64,000 nucleotides of DNA, from assembly GCA_030512335.1 (NCBI GenBank), contig JAULSU010000006.1, forward strand, positions 2,046,001 to 2,110,000. Reading direction: 5' to 3'. Source of the stretch: Immersiella caudata. Lineage: Eukaryota; Ascomycota; Sordariomycetes; Sordariales; Lasiosphaeriaceae. A program made the position numbers and the translations under genes. The notes below the pieces were generated by a model. That model was not told the origin of the DNA, searched no databases, and saw nothing but the letters and a program-made list of their open reading frames with translations. This document shows positions 43,091 to 54,852 of this stretch, in pieces (position 1 is the first letter of the stretch; each line of letters starts with the position of its first letter).

Positions 43091-46000
43091 CTTGAGAGCA
43101 TTCAGGTGGAAACGGCGCAGTATTGTGGTATGGGAATACACTTTGAGACATGAAGGGGAGTCGGTACCGATTGAGAGCAGCAAGACATCCTGTAATTTAC
43201 AAAGCCTACAGTCAGCTCAGAAATCTTCGCTTCTCAAACATATAACGCCCGGGGCGAAAAGTAAGTCTCAGCTCTAGAACAGGCTTCTTGTTGCTTCCAC
43301 AGAGAGCTCTCATAAGCTACTTGGCCTGTTTTTATATCGATGGGCGGATTGCAAACATTGTGAGGAGAGCCTTGAAGCGTCTCAGAACTATAGAAGGACA
43401 AGAGTTGGAGGCCCAGAGACTCGCTCGCCTTGATCTCAGAACAACTGCTAGGCGATATAAGCCACCTTAACCTTGTAAATGCAGATCGAGACTACAATAA
43501 TGCATTGTGCTTATGTCAATCTCGAGGTTGTTGGCTAGTGTGACTGCTATATTGTGCAAGGAGAGCTCCTACTTAGTTGGACACGGAAGCGTAAGACCCC
43601 AATCGGGACCTCCCGGTCGGTCTCCGAATCCCCAACGCCTATCTACAAGAACTTAAAGTCAGGCAAACAACCACTTTCCCCCCACAGGCTTACGAGTGGA
43701 CGGAATCCCGAGCTTACCTGTTTGGGTACTGTTCCGTATTCCTTCTCGGCGACCGTACTTCTGTCCCAGCAACGACGGATGTACCTTTATGTTCTGTCTA
43801 TAAAGTACTCTTAATCATAACATCTACAGGCAGCCAACAGTCAGACTGGTATAGCACCGCAGACATCGCAGCATGGACACAACATAGGCACTGCCGACGA
43901 TTTCCGGTCACCGAGCCAGACACAACCAAGCCCCGGTAACGTGCCGCAATCCGCAACCAGAAAAAGAACGTGCGGCAAACCTACCGTCTGTGCCACTGCC
44001 CAATACCGAGACAAGCATCACAGCATCATGTGGTATGGCACTGCAGTCGGTGCCCATCCATCACACCTCTCCCGGATCGGAGACCCGGCCCCACATCTCG
44101 GAGGCCCGCCAATCCGGCACGACTGCTCCCGGCCCGGTCACATCTCGTGACAAACTCCGCAAACAAACACCAGGCCGAGCGGTTTTCTGCCTTGCGCAGG
44201 AGGTGAACGACTCGTAAAAATCTCCAGCTGACTCCAGCGCTGTGACATCGCAACCCCTCGTTCGGTCCATCAGGAGCTTTACCCCCCAGGCTAGCCTCGA
44301 CTCCAACAAGAGAGACAAGGAATCACCCCTGAACGATCCCAACCCTCTCACCAGCCTCCCCCCGGTTCCACAACCCCTCTCAGGGGGACAACCCACTTGA
44401 CCAGCACTCCCGCCTCACCGAGGAAGCCGAGGGGATCGTGAAAAAAGAATCCAACAATTGCGGTGTGTGTGCCTGTCGCCGTATCCGCTCTAGGGCTCAC
44501 CATCTCTCTCCTACTAGGCATGCCAGGCACAGGCACAGGGACTTCACCGACACAACCCGCCAACCCGCCATCCCGCAGGCAGTCCAGTTCAGCGCCGCGC
44601 CAGCGCCAGTACCAGCTGAGCCATCTCCACCCGCGCACGCCATGGGATCGCCGGTGCGCACCCGCTGGTCGCACACCACAGTTCACAGTCCAGAACCACC
44701 GATTGAAGGACAGGCTTCTCTGCGATCGCACTAACACAACAGTCGTCAACCATCCATCTCGTAGGGGGCAGAAAGCAGTTGACAACAGGATCGTCGGAAC
44801 GCCCGATGCTCTAGCCCTTTCGCTTCACAAGCACCAGCTACTGTAGCGCAGCGTAGTGTCGCGTGCATCTCCGATTCTGCTTCCAGCCGAGTTTGTGTCC
44901 GCCCACGTTCCCGTTCTGCCTGTCAACTGACGCCTCAGCTGCCCATTCTGCCTGGTGCTGGCCGCGCCGACAACGGGGCTGCATCGAAGCCGAAGCCAAG
45001 GCAGCCGCAGCCACACGCTACCCCAGAGTTTTTTCCTTTTTTCCTTTTCCACTCTCCTGCCTTCCAGCCGTAGAACAAATGTGGACATTTCCGGACGGCT
45101 GCCGGAGACCTCCCGTTCAGCAGCAGCATCGTCGGGTAGTTACACACGGCACTCCCGTGCGTCTGGGGCTTCCCCCAAGGTTGCTGCAAACTGCATCAGG
45201 AACAGCACTGTAACTCCCCGACGAAAAGGGCAATTCAAAATCTGGTTCAATCACAAGCCCGCCCAGATCTCGTTCCAGGCCCCATTTCCCGTATTGCTGC
45301 GCTATGCAGGAGGGAGTACTCGCATCTCCCAGGCCTGGGTCACCGTCCCATCTCTGCGTTTGCCTGCGGCCTAGGTAATCCGTAATATCCACAATAACAA
45401 TAAACAATAACCCGAGAGCTGCATTCGAGAAATTGTCGACTGCAGGCGTCGGTACCTAAAACACAATCAGGAGAGCAGCGGCTTGCATTGCCTCATCTGC
45501 TACTGCTGCCGGAACACTTCGGCATGCGGGCGGGGGGTCGGAGTCGTTCGCGAACCACCCTCCATCCCACTCCCGCATCTTGTTGGTGTGCTGAGAAAGC
45601 AAGGGAAAAATTTAGCAGCAAAGTCCAGGCCGGAGTTGGAACACACAGTGCCTCCGACGTTGTCGAATGGGCGAAGCTCTCACCAAAAAAGTTGAGCAAT
45701 CAGGTGTGCCGCGACGCACGCAGGCGACCTCTTTTCCCCATCTATCCATTCGGCGTCCAACCCTCCTCTTCCCTTTCCCAGCAGCAGCATCCGGGTGGGG
45801 GGGGAAGAAGCGGTGTGGCAGTGACCTCGACTTCGACTCCGCCCGCGCCCCATTGGGTCATCACCAACTCAACCCAACCAGCACCAGCGCCAGCCACCAT
45901 GTGGTCCGTGTGTGGGGCGCACAAAATCGTTGAACAAAGTCGAGAAAGGGAAAAGCTTCTTCTGATCGGCAAAGTTGAGATCTGTCACAGTGCGGGGACC

Positions 46001-49000
46001 GACAGGCCCTGACTCGTCGAGAGGGCGGAGGAGTTCCCTGGCGTGGACTTGAGAGCGAAACGTGCCTGGCAGGCACTGCCCTGTCCTCCCGCAATTCTTG
46101 GGTTTGGATCGATGCAGGGCAGGGCGACGCAGCCCAGGTTTTGCTCGAACTGTACTGCAGCTCTTCAGGCCCCCTTCAGAGCGCAGCCCTCCAGTGTCCT
46201 GCAATAACGGGTGGCCTCGATGATAGTAGAGCTGGACCCGTGGATCATGGTCCATCTCACCCCTCTGCTTACCAGGTGCCCTAGCGTGCGGCACGAGGCC
46301 GTGAACTGGACTGCCTGGCTGGTTCCCGTTGGCGGTGCTGGGCGCCAAAATGCATTGACCCTAACCGTTTGGGCCCACCAGTCGGTTTGATGATGGACTT
46401 CCCGAAAGTAGGCAAGCTCGCCGTCGCATTGAGATCCCCCCCGCAGTGTAAAGGGGGTCCCATCGCATCAAACACAGAGCAAGGCTGTGAGGGCATCTGA
46501 GTTTCAAGGAGAGTAGGAAACCTCCAAGACCAGAAACAAAGGGTTTCCGTCGGTTTACGTCCCCTTCGCTCGGTCTTCTCTCAACATTCCTGGATCTGCC
46601 TTCCATCCGCTTGGTCACGGATGGGTAGGCGACCAAAATAGCCCGCTTCGAATCAACTTCGTGTTCGCCCCGCTTCCAGCCCACAAAGGTGGATGAAACG
46701 CTATTCGCCAATGGGCATGGCCCAGCCGTGCCAGCCTCTGCTCCCTCTCTGGTGGGTGAATTGGTTAGAGACAGATGAAGTGCAGCATCTGGCGAATGGG
46801 CTGTTCGCCAGCCTCTGGCGCAAGCATTCGACTTTCCCCAAATACATTGGCTGCGGCAGACAAACGTAGATGGCCCCCAAAGGAAAAACGGGCGGCCTAG
46901 GGTAAAAGGACGCTTTGAAGTGATGCAATTGGGAGATCGGACTCTGCCCCTTCGTTACCCCGCCTGGAAATGGTGGGGAGAGGGGCCTTCAATTGCGCGG
47001 TGGGGGGTTGTTCGTCCTCATTCCGTCGCCTCAACAAGGTCCTCTGCCCTGCCCTAACTGACGGCTGACTTGTTCGAGATAACATTCGACGAACCCAAGA
47101 GGCAGGTTGGTCTTGGGGTTGGCATGTTGGGTATCATCAACTTCTACCGTCATGCACTTCTCGCATCCGGCTGAATCCCATTTCTGTCCTGACGGGTCGT
47201 CAGAAAAGCGGGACCGACTGACGAACAGGAGATTCCTGGCCTGCGTCTGGTCACGCCGGAGATAAATCACCTCGTCGTCATGCGTCGCTTCGCTACTAGG
47301 CGCACAAGGCGGCTACTGGCACAGGCCAATCGCGTGTCTGGGCCAGTCGACAGCACAGGCAAATGAGACATGCTTGGTGGTTGTGCGGGCGGAGTCAGCA
47401 CCAGTCTCTGGGTGGTCGGCAGAACTCTGGCAGGCAATGAAGCAGCCTCTTTCGAGAGTGCCGTGCCGGTAATCCCTCTCATTGCGTAGTGTTGTCTGCA
47501 GGTCGGGGCGATTAAGGGAGGCAAAATGCGTTCGTCTTGTGGCTCCGAGGATCGTCTGAAAGGGATGGTTCTCTCATCAGCGTCACCCACGCCAATCGGT
47601 GGCGATCCATTTCGCTCTGGTCCCCCCGCTCGATGACGGACAGCAACTGAAGACGGCCCCGCTGTCAAAGGCTCACTGGCGGTGTTGTCGCCGGGATCGA
47701 CGGGAAGTTGTCTTTGTTCCATTTGCCTCTGGCCCCACCGAACAGCAATCTAGTGAGCTCAGCGAGACGAGAGGCTTGGCGAATGTTGGGGGAGGCACGA
47801 GAAGCCTCTCACGACACCGTCTGCCAAAAGCCACTGGGCACTGGGCTTCTCTCAAACCAGCCACATTCCGTGACCTGCGTCCATCGGTGCAACCGCAGAG
47901 TTGCCATGCGAAGGACCAGGTTCGTCTCGCGGGCAGCAGCGCACCACCAGCGGGAGGCCTGGAATTGGTCTCGCGGTGTTTTACCGCAGGTGCCAGCCAG
48001 TCAAAGCACCCTGATGGGTTCGCCTCCGCCACAAGGCTGGGGCGGGCGGATCTGCTGATGGGCCATTCAGGCCGCTGCCCTGCGCTGAATTATGCACCCA
48101 TCTGAACGCCTGCAGGAGGGCAATAACAGACGAGACCCAGCCAGGCCATGGCGCCTGCGAGCAGTTTCAGCACCCAAAGCGACACCCAACGCAGCGTAGG
48201 TTCTCGTTGCCGGAGCGTTGCGGCAGCGCTTCTCCCAAACATCTGACAGCCTCCGGTCGAGGAGACGGCGTTTCACGCCGACGCAGGAAGCTGTTAGGGC
48301 AGCAAGCGCAGCGCCGATGACTTGATTTGGGCCGCCAGCGGGAAGCGAGCTGTTGGCATCGACGGCGCTCCATAAAAATGGGGCCACAGGACGAGGGAGA
48401 AAAGGAATCATCGGGCCACGTCGGGTGACGACTGTGGACGATTGTGGAATTCGGCTCTCCTCGCTGTTGGTGCATTGTCTGCACAAATTCAACCAGTGCA
48501 AGTCGGCGCACCGTCTCCGGCACTGGGTGCTGTGGATTCCGCTGGATTCCTTGATGGCAACGCTAGCCAAAATTACATGGCCAGCGCGCCATTCCGGTTC
48601 CGGTCTAGATTGTCGAAGGATGTCCAATCGTAGGCGCCGAGGCCCACTTTTCGACGCTGGTCTTGCCACCCGGCCTGCAGCGGAGTGGCCAGTGCATCGC
48701 TTGTGAGTGGGTGTCTGGGGGTCCTGCCTCGCTCTTGCATTAGACCCTTGGTAGCGTCCCCCGGTCCACCCTCCATCCCGTCGCTGTCCAACACTTTGCC
48801 CGCTCCGATTGCTCTCCCTGTCCCTCTCGCACTTCGCCTCTCTTACTTCTACCACTCCCCATCCCACCAACCCTCGCGCGAGCTGTCCAACAGCCAAAAC
48901 CGATCACGACGACATCCGCTTCTCCTCTTCGCCCGTAGATAACCAAACGCATCCCTTTCGCTCTCGCGCCCTTCATCGAGTCCTTGAACAGTCATCCTCG

Positions 49001-49159
49001 GCTACGTTTCATTGTTGTTGTTTCAAAAGACGACGCAGACGACGCAGAGCGGTTCGCCCCTCACCCCCATAAAGCGCATCCAACCTTCGCACCTCTTCAT
49101 TCCGCATCTATCAAGGATTCCGCCATTCTGTCTGTCGACATAGACTTTCTCCAATCATA
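43091..49159. other. 6-kb gene-poor region upstream of the 49.2-kb gene
   Basis: I find no ORF with recognisable protein character on either strand. The longest (48067-48897 minus, 276 codons) is Arg/Ser/Pro/Ala noise. GC content stays in the normal range, so this is not an AT-rich RIP block. The last ~400 bp are strongly pyrimidine-rich, as in a fungal core promoter and 5' leader. A perfect 8-bp hairpin occurs at 46789-46811. The interval is unusually long for this gene-dense window. Confidence 0.55.
46789..46811. repeat. 8-bp inverted repeat (hairpin)
   Basis: The arms CTGGCGAA and TTCGCCAG pair perfectly around a 7-nt loop. No gene is attached, and its role is unknown. Confidence 0.6.
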
Positions 49160-49826
49160 ATGTCTTCGTACTACCACTACAACGCTCACCAGCAACATCC
49201 AACACCTGCCGGCGCGTCGGCCATTTCACACAGCCACCATGGCGGCCGGAATCGGCGAGCGCCGAGACTCTCCGTCTCGCAAAACAGCCACAAGCAATTT
49301 CGCGGCGTCAGGAGTATGAAAGAACTCACCGAGTCGGTATCCGTATCCAATTTCCGGACAAAATTTGAGGCGGTGCGCTCCTTTGACCTGGAAGACGACA
49401 TGGAGTTCTGCCCGAACCTGTTGACTGAAAGCGATGTGAGTTACCCTAGTATCGCAAAGGCAGAAGCCTTCTGTGTTTGGTGATCAGAACGCCGGTGCTG
49501 ATGCATTTCCAAAGCTGGTGTCGATACACAGCTCCTCGTCTGAACGGTCATCCTTGGCAAGCGACTCCCCCCAGGGGTCGCCGACGCAACAACCCACCAC
49601 GATTGCCCCGCCCTTTTCCCTCAACTCCTCATCGCCTCCCTTTGTCCCGCCTAGTCTCCATAATCAAATGTCGTCCTTGAAGCTCCACCAACCCTCCGCC
49701 ACGCGTGCCCGCAACGCCATCCCCATCATCAACCCCCTCACCGGCATCACCATGTCGAGCCCGCCGCCCTCGGTATCGCCCGGCCGGATGCAGCAGCAGT
49801 CCATCCGTGCAGGAGGACGGTGGTAG
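49160..49826 (+). CDS. Unrecognised conserved-looking fungal protein
   Basis: Two exons, 49160-49435 and 49488-49826, giving 204 aa. The donor GTGAGT after ESD and a CAG acceptor keep phase 0. The N-terminus is Tyr/His/Gln-rich. A compact block follows (RRAPRLSVSQNSHKQFRGVR, SMKELTESVSVSNFRTKFEA, SFDLEDDMEFCPNLLTESD) that looks constrained. The rest is Ser/Pro-rich with LSP-type phosphosites and a PIINPLTGITM segment. I know similar blocks from other filamentous ascomycetes but cannot name a function. The very long noncoding flanks (6 kb upstream, about 2.9 kb to the next start codon) are typical of highly regulated genes. Confidence 0.68.
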
Positions 49827-52725
49827 GTGGCTGACGTCTCGCTTCTGTGACGCAAGGCGAGACTGAGCCATCTATTTCTGCCGTCGTCGTTGCAACTGCA
49901 CTCATTTGCTTTCAGCAGCTGTTCATCTTGGCGGGCACCGACTTTGGTAGCAGGCATCGAATCTTTTATCCAACAATCCTCCGGCAGGCGGGGCTGACAA
50001 ACGACAACACGCGAGGTCGACTGGACCTTCGACTTGGCAACCCTCTGTACAAACTTCTCTAATCGACATAAGGCGCCTTGTTTCGAAAGCGAAAATTTGA
50101 CATTTTCGGATTGCACGATAAAAGACGATCGATACCTCTTCGCATTTTGTTTATCGACTACCAAAAAAAACACTCGGTGCGGTGTTCGGACCTCGAAAGA
50201 TGAGGCTGTCTTAATTTCCACGGCAAATGAGCGTTCCTTTCCAAGGGTGGTTTTTGCATGCGCTCATCGAACCACTTATATTGCATCGGTGTCTAACGGC
50301 GGAGTTACTCGGTTTTTGCGCTTGTTTTATCGATACCATACAACTGGGGGGTTTGGTGTTTGTTTTCCTGATGGTCACAGAAAGAAGCGGCGATTTCAAA
50401 GCACATGATAAAAAGTCATAACGGTCACGGGTCTACGAGTTTCATCGGAGAAAAGAAATCGACATATAGAGCGAGTTCGACGGGTTATTCGGAGCGTTGT
50501 GCTGGGATGGCGGTAGCGCTTTGCAGCCTAGGTGTTCTCAATCTTTTTGGGGGGCGCTACATGGGGCGAATCTATTTGATGCGGGGCTGGCAACACATTG
50601 CGGTGTTTGTGTTTGGGGAAATGTCAAATCGCGGGCTGTGGGATTTCCGGACTGGCGGGGAGTTGGTTCATGTGTTTGGCTTTGTTGATTTCGTTGTATC
50701 ATGGCGCGATGGTGGCAGAACCCACCTCCGTTTTGGCCTCGGTTTTTTTTTTTTACAGGGTTTGCATCTCCGGATCTGGTCGGTGTGGTGGAACACGGTT
50801 CCTGGTTCTTGCGAAGATATTTAGCGTATCTTTTTTGGGCTGGTGCTGGTTTGGCAAAGCATCGGGAATTTGGGAGCAGGCGTGTTTGATGTGGTGTTCC
50901 ATGGGTGGCTCGGAGCTTTGTCGAATCGACAGACCCGGCGTGTATGCCAAGATACGGAAAGCTGTGATTATTGGGAATCCGAAATCAGGCGATATAATCC
51001 GCCTCTTTACTCATATTCTGCTCTTTGCGCTGTTCCTGTGACTTTGACTTGGACTCGATTCGGCGACTTGGCGCTGACCATGTCATTTGATGTCTTGAGA
51101 TAGGTGGGCTGTTTCTTTCCGTTCAACCTGGGCGTGGGGGGGGACTTGAAGCCGGAGCGGATGCACCTGTGAGCAGACCAGCCACCTGATCAATGAGGAG
51201 AATGAGGAGAATGAGGAAACTGCCCACCCTTGGCATCCGTTGACGTAGCATATGCAATCCTTCGGCCGTCTCGCAAACCCCGTGGTGTCAGTCTCTCCAT
51301 CAGTGAGTTCTCAGTTGAGTGAGCGCTGTTTTGAGCGTGTGGCGGGTGGCGGAACGAACCTTGCCCGTGTTATCGCCGTCAGGGGTAAACTTTATTTTTG
51401 TTTACTTTGGCTACCGGAGTTTCCCACCTGTACGTCTCCCAACCGAAGAGTTTGAATGCCAAGTAAGTGATGTTGCGTAGTTGGATTATATTTGAACTTG
51501 CTCTTGCGGTGTTTGTAGTTGTTTGTTCCTTCTAAGTGTCAAGTTCAGGGCACACAACCTGTTCAGGGACGAGGAGATGAAAAGTCAAATTATTCGATCG
51601 CCTGATGGTTTTGGACCATTTCTATCCCCTTTTCAGAAGGAACCACCGAAAATTCATCGGTTGGCTTGGAAAGGTTGTGATATGTTGGGTGGCAGAGGTG
51701 ATTTTCTTGCGCATCGGCAGAAGGTGCGCAAGGGCACTTTTACGGCTGCCTCACATAACCCGTTACAAGTAGAACACTTTGTTGTCGATGGTAAGCTGTG
51801 AGTTGTGGTGTGTTTTTTGTCGGGATACTGCGTGAAACGACGAGCTCAGGTCGGCGTCTTTGTCCTTGGTGATCTATAGTGGTCTCCCCCCTCTTACCCC
51901 TGAACTTGCCATCACCTCGACATAGGGGCAAGTTGCGCCGCTTGAAATTGATGATATGGAATCATACTAATTAATATTGAGACCTTCTGGGATCGCCGAT
52001 AGATCCCAACCCCAACCTCTGATCCTTAAGCTGCTATCAACTTGTCCCGGCGTGGTCGTTGGCTTGAGCCTTCAGCTCTCGGCTGCTACTTCCTCAGATC
52101 TTCTTCCAGATCTAAGAGTTCGAGCTGTGAGCTCTTTTCCGTAAGGAACCTATTCTCAGACATCATTTCTCGAAGCATCTTAGCTATCCGTGAGAGAAAG
52201 TTCTCGGGCGCTGGCATCTCGTCCGAACTCAAGCTTCCGTCCGAGATCAAACCCACAGTGTCATAACGATTCACTCTGTCTAAAGCTCTCCTCATGAAAA
52301 AAACGCTCTGGCCATCTACAATGGATATAAATTCCTCGCCTGCAGTTCCTCCTGCCACTTCTTCTTCCTCCCTCCTTCAAACTCGCTTCGCCCACCTCGC
52401 CGCCGCAAACACCACGAACACCACGATGGCTTCCCTGTCACCCACCGCCAACCGGGACAGCCCGGAGGCCCTTCTCATCCTCGGCAGCCAGGATCGAATC
52501 TCTCCGCGCGCGTCCCCGCCGGCAGAACAGTCCGGATTCCAAGGCGGGGCGCAGGCCCTAGGGCAGCACACAATGTTGTTTCCCAGCTTGGGCGCTGATA
52601 AGTAAGTTTTATTTTCCCTTCCAGGTGACCTCCTCCTCCTCCTCTCTCTCCCTTATCATCTTCTCGCGCGCACCGAAAACCGCGGAATTCTTCGCCACCC
52701 AAATCTCGAACAACGCAACTCCAAG
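49827..52725. other. 2.9-kb region downstream of the 49.2-kb gene
   Basis: T-rich between about 49.99 and 51.1 kb on the plus strand, with several long T runs. It may be a long 3' UTR or noncoding RNA; the sequence cannot decide. A short 9-bp tandem repeat (GAGGAGAAT type) lies at 51194-51216. Near the end, an ATG at 52426 opens a 59-codon upstream ORF ahead of BTB gene 2, its TAA stop overlapping a GTAAGT splice donor (52602). Confidence 0.45.
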
Positions 52726-53689
52726 ATGGACGCTTCAAGCAATGCTGCAGACGACGGTTGGGACCCGTTGCTGCTGAACTTCATCGCGCAGACTCAACAT
52801 ATGAGCCCCCAAGACTACAGAGACCCGAATGTGGCGTCCCCGCCGCCTCCGGCTACAGTCACCGAGGCGCTCAGCGCGTTGTCAGATTTTCATGCCAAGA
52901 CTGTGACTGACAAGACCAGTTTCCTCCATGGCCGCATCATCACCATTGGCGTAGGCCCGGAAGAGGCCGAGCGCAAGTGGTCTGTCCACGAGCCTCTTCT
53001 CTCCGCCAAGTCGCCGTTCTTCCAGCGTCTCTTGAACGGCGACGCAGAGGGCCAAGCCATGACCGAGGTAAAGTTTCGTCAAATCAAGCCGAAGCTTTTC
53101 TCGATGTTTATGAATTGGCTGTACGGCACCACGTTCGGTCCCTCTGCCGGGACGCGGATCTTCCGCTTCCCCATTCCGGATGGCAAGAACTTCACCGTCA
53201 GCGACTAGTGAGTCTTCCTCCCTTAACTCCTTCCCCGAGAAGCAGCTGCTAACACACCTCAGCATTCACCTGTACCTGCTCGGTGTCAGCTTCGAGATCG
53301 TGGGAGTCAAGAATGCCGCCATCGATGCCGTCTACGGCTACTTCTATGACGAGAACGAGGTTCGCTGCCCGGACATCTTCGACGTCCAGATGGTCTTCAA
53401 GTCCACGGATGAGGACACTCCCATGCGCCGCCTTCTCATCGCTCACTGCCTCTTCTATTTTTTCAAGAAGAAGCGCGTTGACTTCGGCCATCTCCCCAAT
53501 CACTGGCTTGAGGCTTTCAAGGCGGACCCCAGCATCTCGTGCGCCCTCCTCGAGATGCTAGCTGAGTGGGGCTGGAACATGGGCGGCAACGTTCCTCCGA
53601 TGAAGATTAAGAATCGGCAGAGCTTTCACGATCCCATTGACGTCGACGTCTACGCGAACGAGGCTGTGAAGCGCGAGCCCCGCGAGTAG
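52726..53689 (+). CDS. BTB/POZ-domain protein (copy 2)
   Basis: Two exons, 52726-53207 and 53263-53689, giving 302 aa. The N-terminus is ~70 residues of acidic/polar sequence. The BTB fold includes IITIGVGPEEAERKWSVHEP, SPFFQRLLNG and FSMFMNWLYGT, then the helix YIHLYLLGVSFEIVGVKNA after the intron. It ends in a polar C-terminus (VYANEAVKREPRE). The segment GPE...RKW..HE parallels BTB copy 1 at 42.3 kb. A possible leader intron (52602-52725) ends exactly at the ATG. Function unknown; no second domain. Confidence 0.82.
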
Positions 53690-54852
53690 ACGGCACGACA
53701 CTCTCAACACTTCTAGACGTTTGCAGTTTTCCTTTCTTCAGACATGACCAGTTGAGTTCCTCTTTTTCGGACATGGGTCAGTTCAGTTTCGGTTTCATGG
53801 TTTCCTATGGGTGGCCAATGGCGTTGAGAAAGCGGAATAAGGCACGGAGAACGGAAATACCCTTGGGAACATCATTGAGCGAGGCGTTTGAGCGGTAACG
53901 GAAAGCATGGCGCTGGGTGGTTGATACCTCTTTAAGGAATTCGTACATCCGTAGCCCGAATTAAGCGACGTCTATCATAAATTCTGCTGCTGTGTGTTGT
54001 ATGCGGCTGGTGAGGACTCTTGAGTGTGGGGCAAGTGAAAATTGGCGTTGAGATTGTGATATATGTTCTGAAGGGATGGGAAGGAGCGAGAGAGAGAGAC
54101 GGCGACCCGGGACATCGCCACTGCATCCGGAACCAACGATGCGGGTCTCTGGATTATTACCTAATGCTTCTACCTTTCGATGTCAGTGGGTCAAGCAGCG
54201 CTCGGCATCTTCATAATATGAAGCTCTCGGGACCAAGTTCTTCGAAGTTGCGCCTAGGGTATCTCGCCTGCCGACACCGCTTGAGATTACAATCTGTCCA
54301 GACACCTCAAAGGCTCAATGACTGGAATCTTTGGAGACCGTCAACCCCATGGCGGGGTTGCTTCATCATACACTGAAGTTCTATTAGGGGAGTACTGCAG
54401 GGGAGCTAGCTCATGGACACACCACATGCAAGATGTTGGCACACACGGCCCCATATTGAGAGGGAGGAGGTTTACCAGCCCGTTTCTTAAGCTTACCTAA
54501 GTTCGTAGTAGATGTGTGCAAGATATGTTGGGACGCTCTGTCCCGCGCCTCGCAGTACAGGTGGTGTAGCGGGTAGTATCCTCAAGCTTCCCCCCCCTTT
54601 CATGCACGACACATGACCCCTTGACGTCGAAATAGGTAGTCCTAGGGTTCTGGATGCCGGCACGGGTGCAGCCGCTCCCTGCTAACCTTTAACAGCGGGG
54701 AAAAATTGGCGCTGAAATTTAGCGACTCGTTTGCAGCACTTTGCAGTCGATAGTATCACCAAGGAACCACTATCACGAAATGGGAAGACAGCCAAGAACA
54801 ACATGAATAGGACCAACGAGCACAGAAAATACCGGTATGAGGAACAGACAAA
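53690..54852. other. Intergenic, BTB gene 2 to four-TM gene
   Basis: 1.16 kb with no gene recognised. A D-arm-like string near 54560 does not fold into a tRNA. Confidence 0.45.

Noticed and set aside
45488..46012. 174-codon plus-strand ORF
   Set aside because: Low-complexity S/T/P composition in the noncoding block, with no recognisable pattern.
48067..48897. 276-codon minus-strand ORF in the gene-poor block
   Set aside because: Arg/Ala/Ser/Pro-biased noise without domain, signal or intron support.
52086..52358. 90-codon minus-strand ORF with leucine-rich end
   Set aside because: It starts at a non-ATG codon and overlaps the leader of BTB gene 2.
54545..54600. tRNA D-arm-like string (GTGGTGTAGCGGGTAG)
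   Set aside because: No matching acceptor stem, anticodon arm or T-loop follows.
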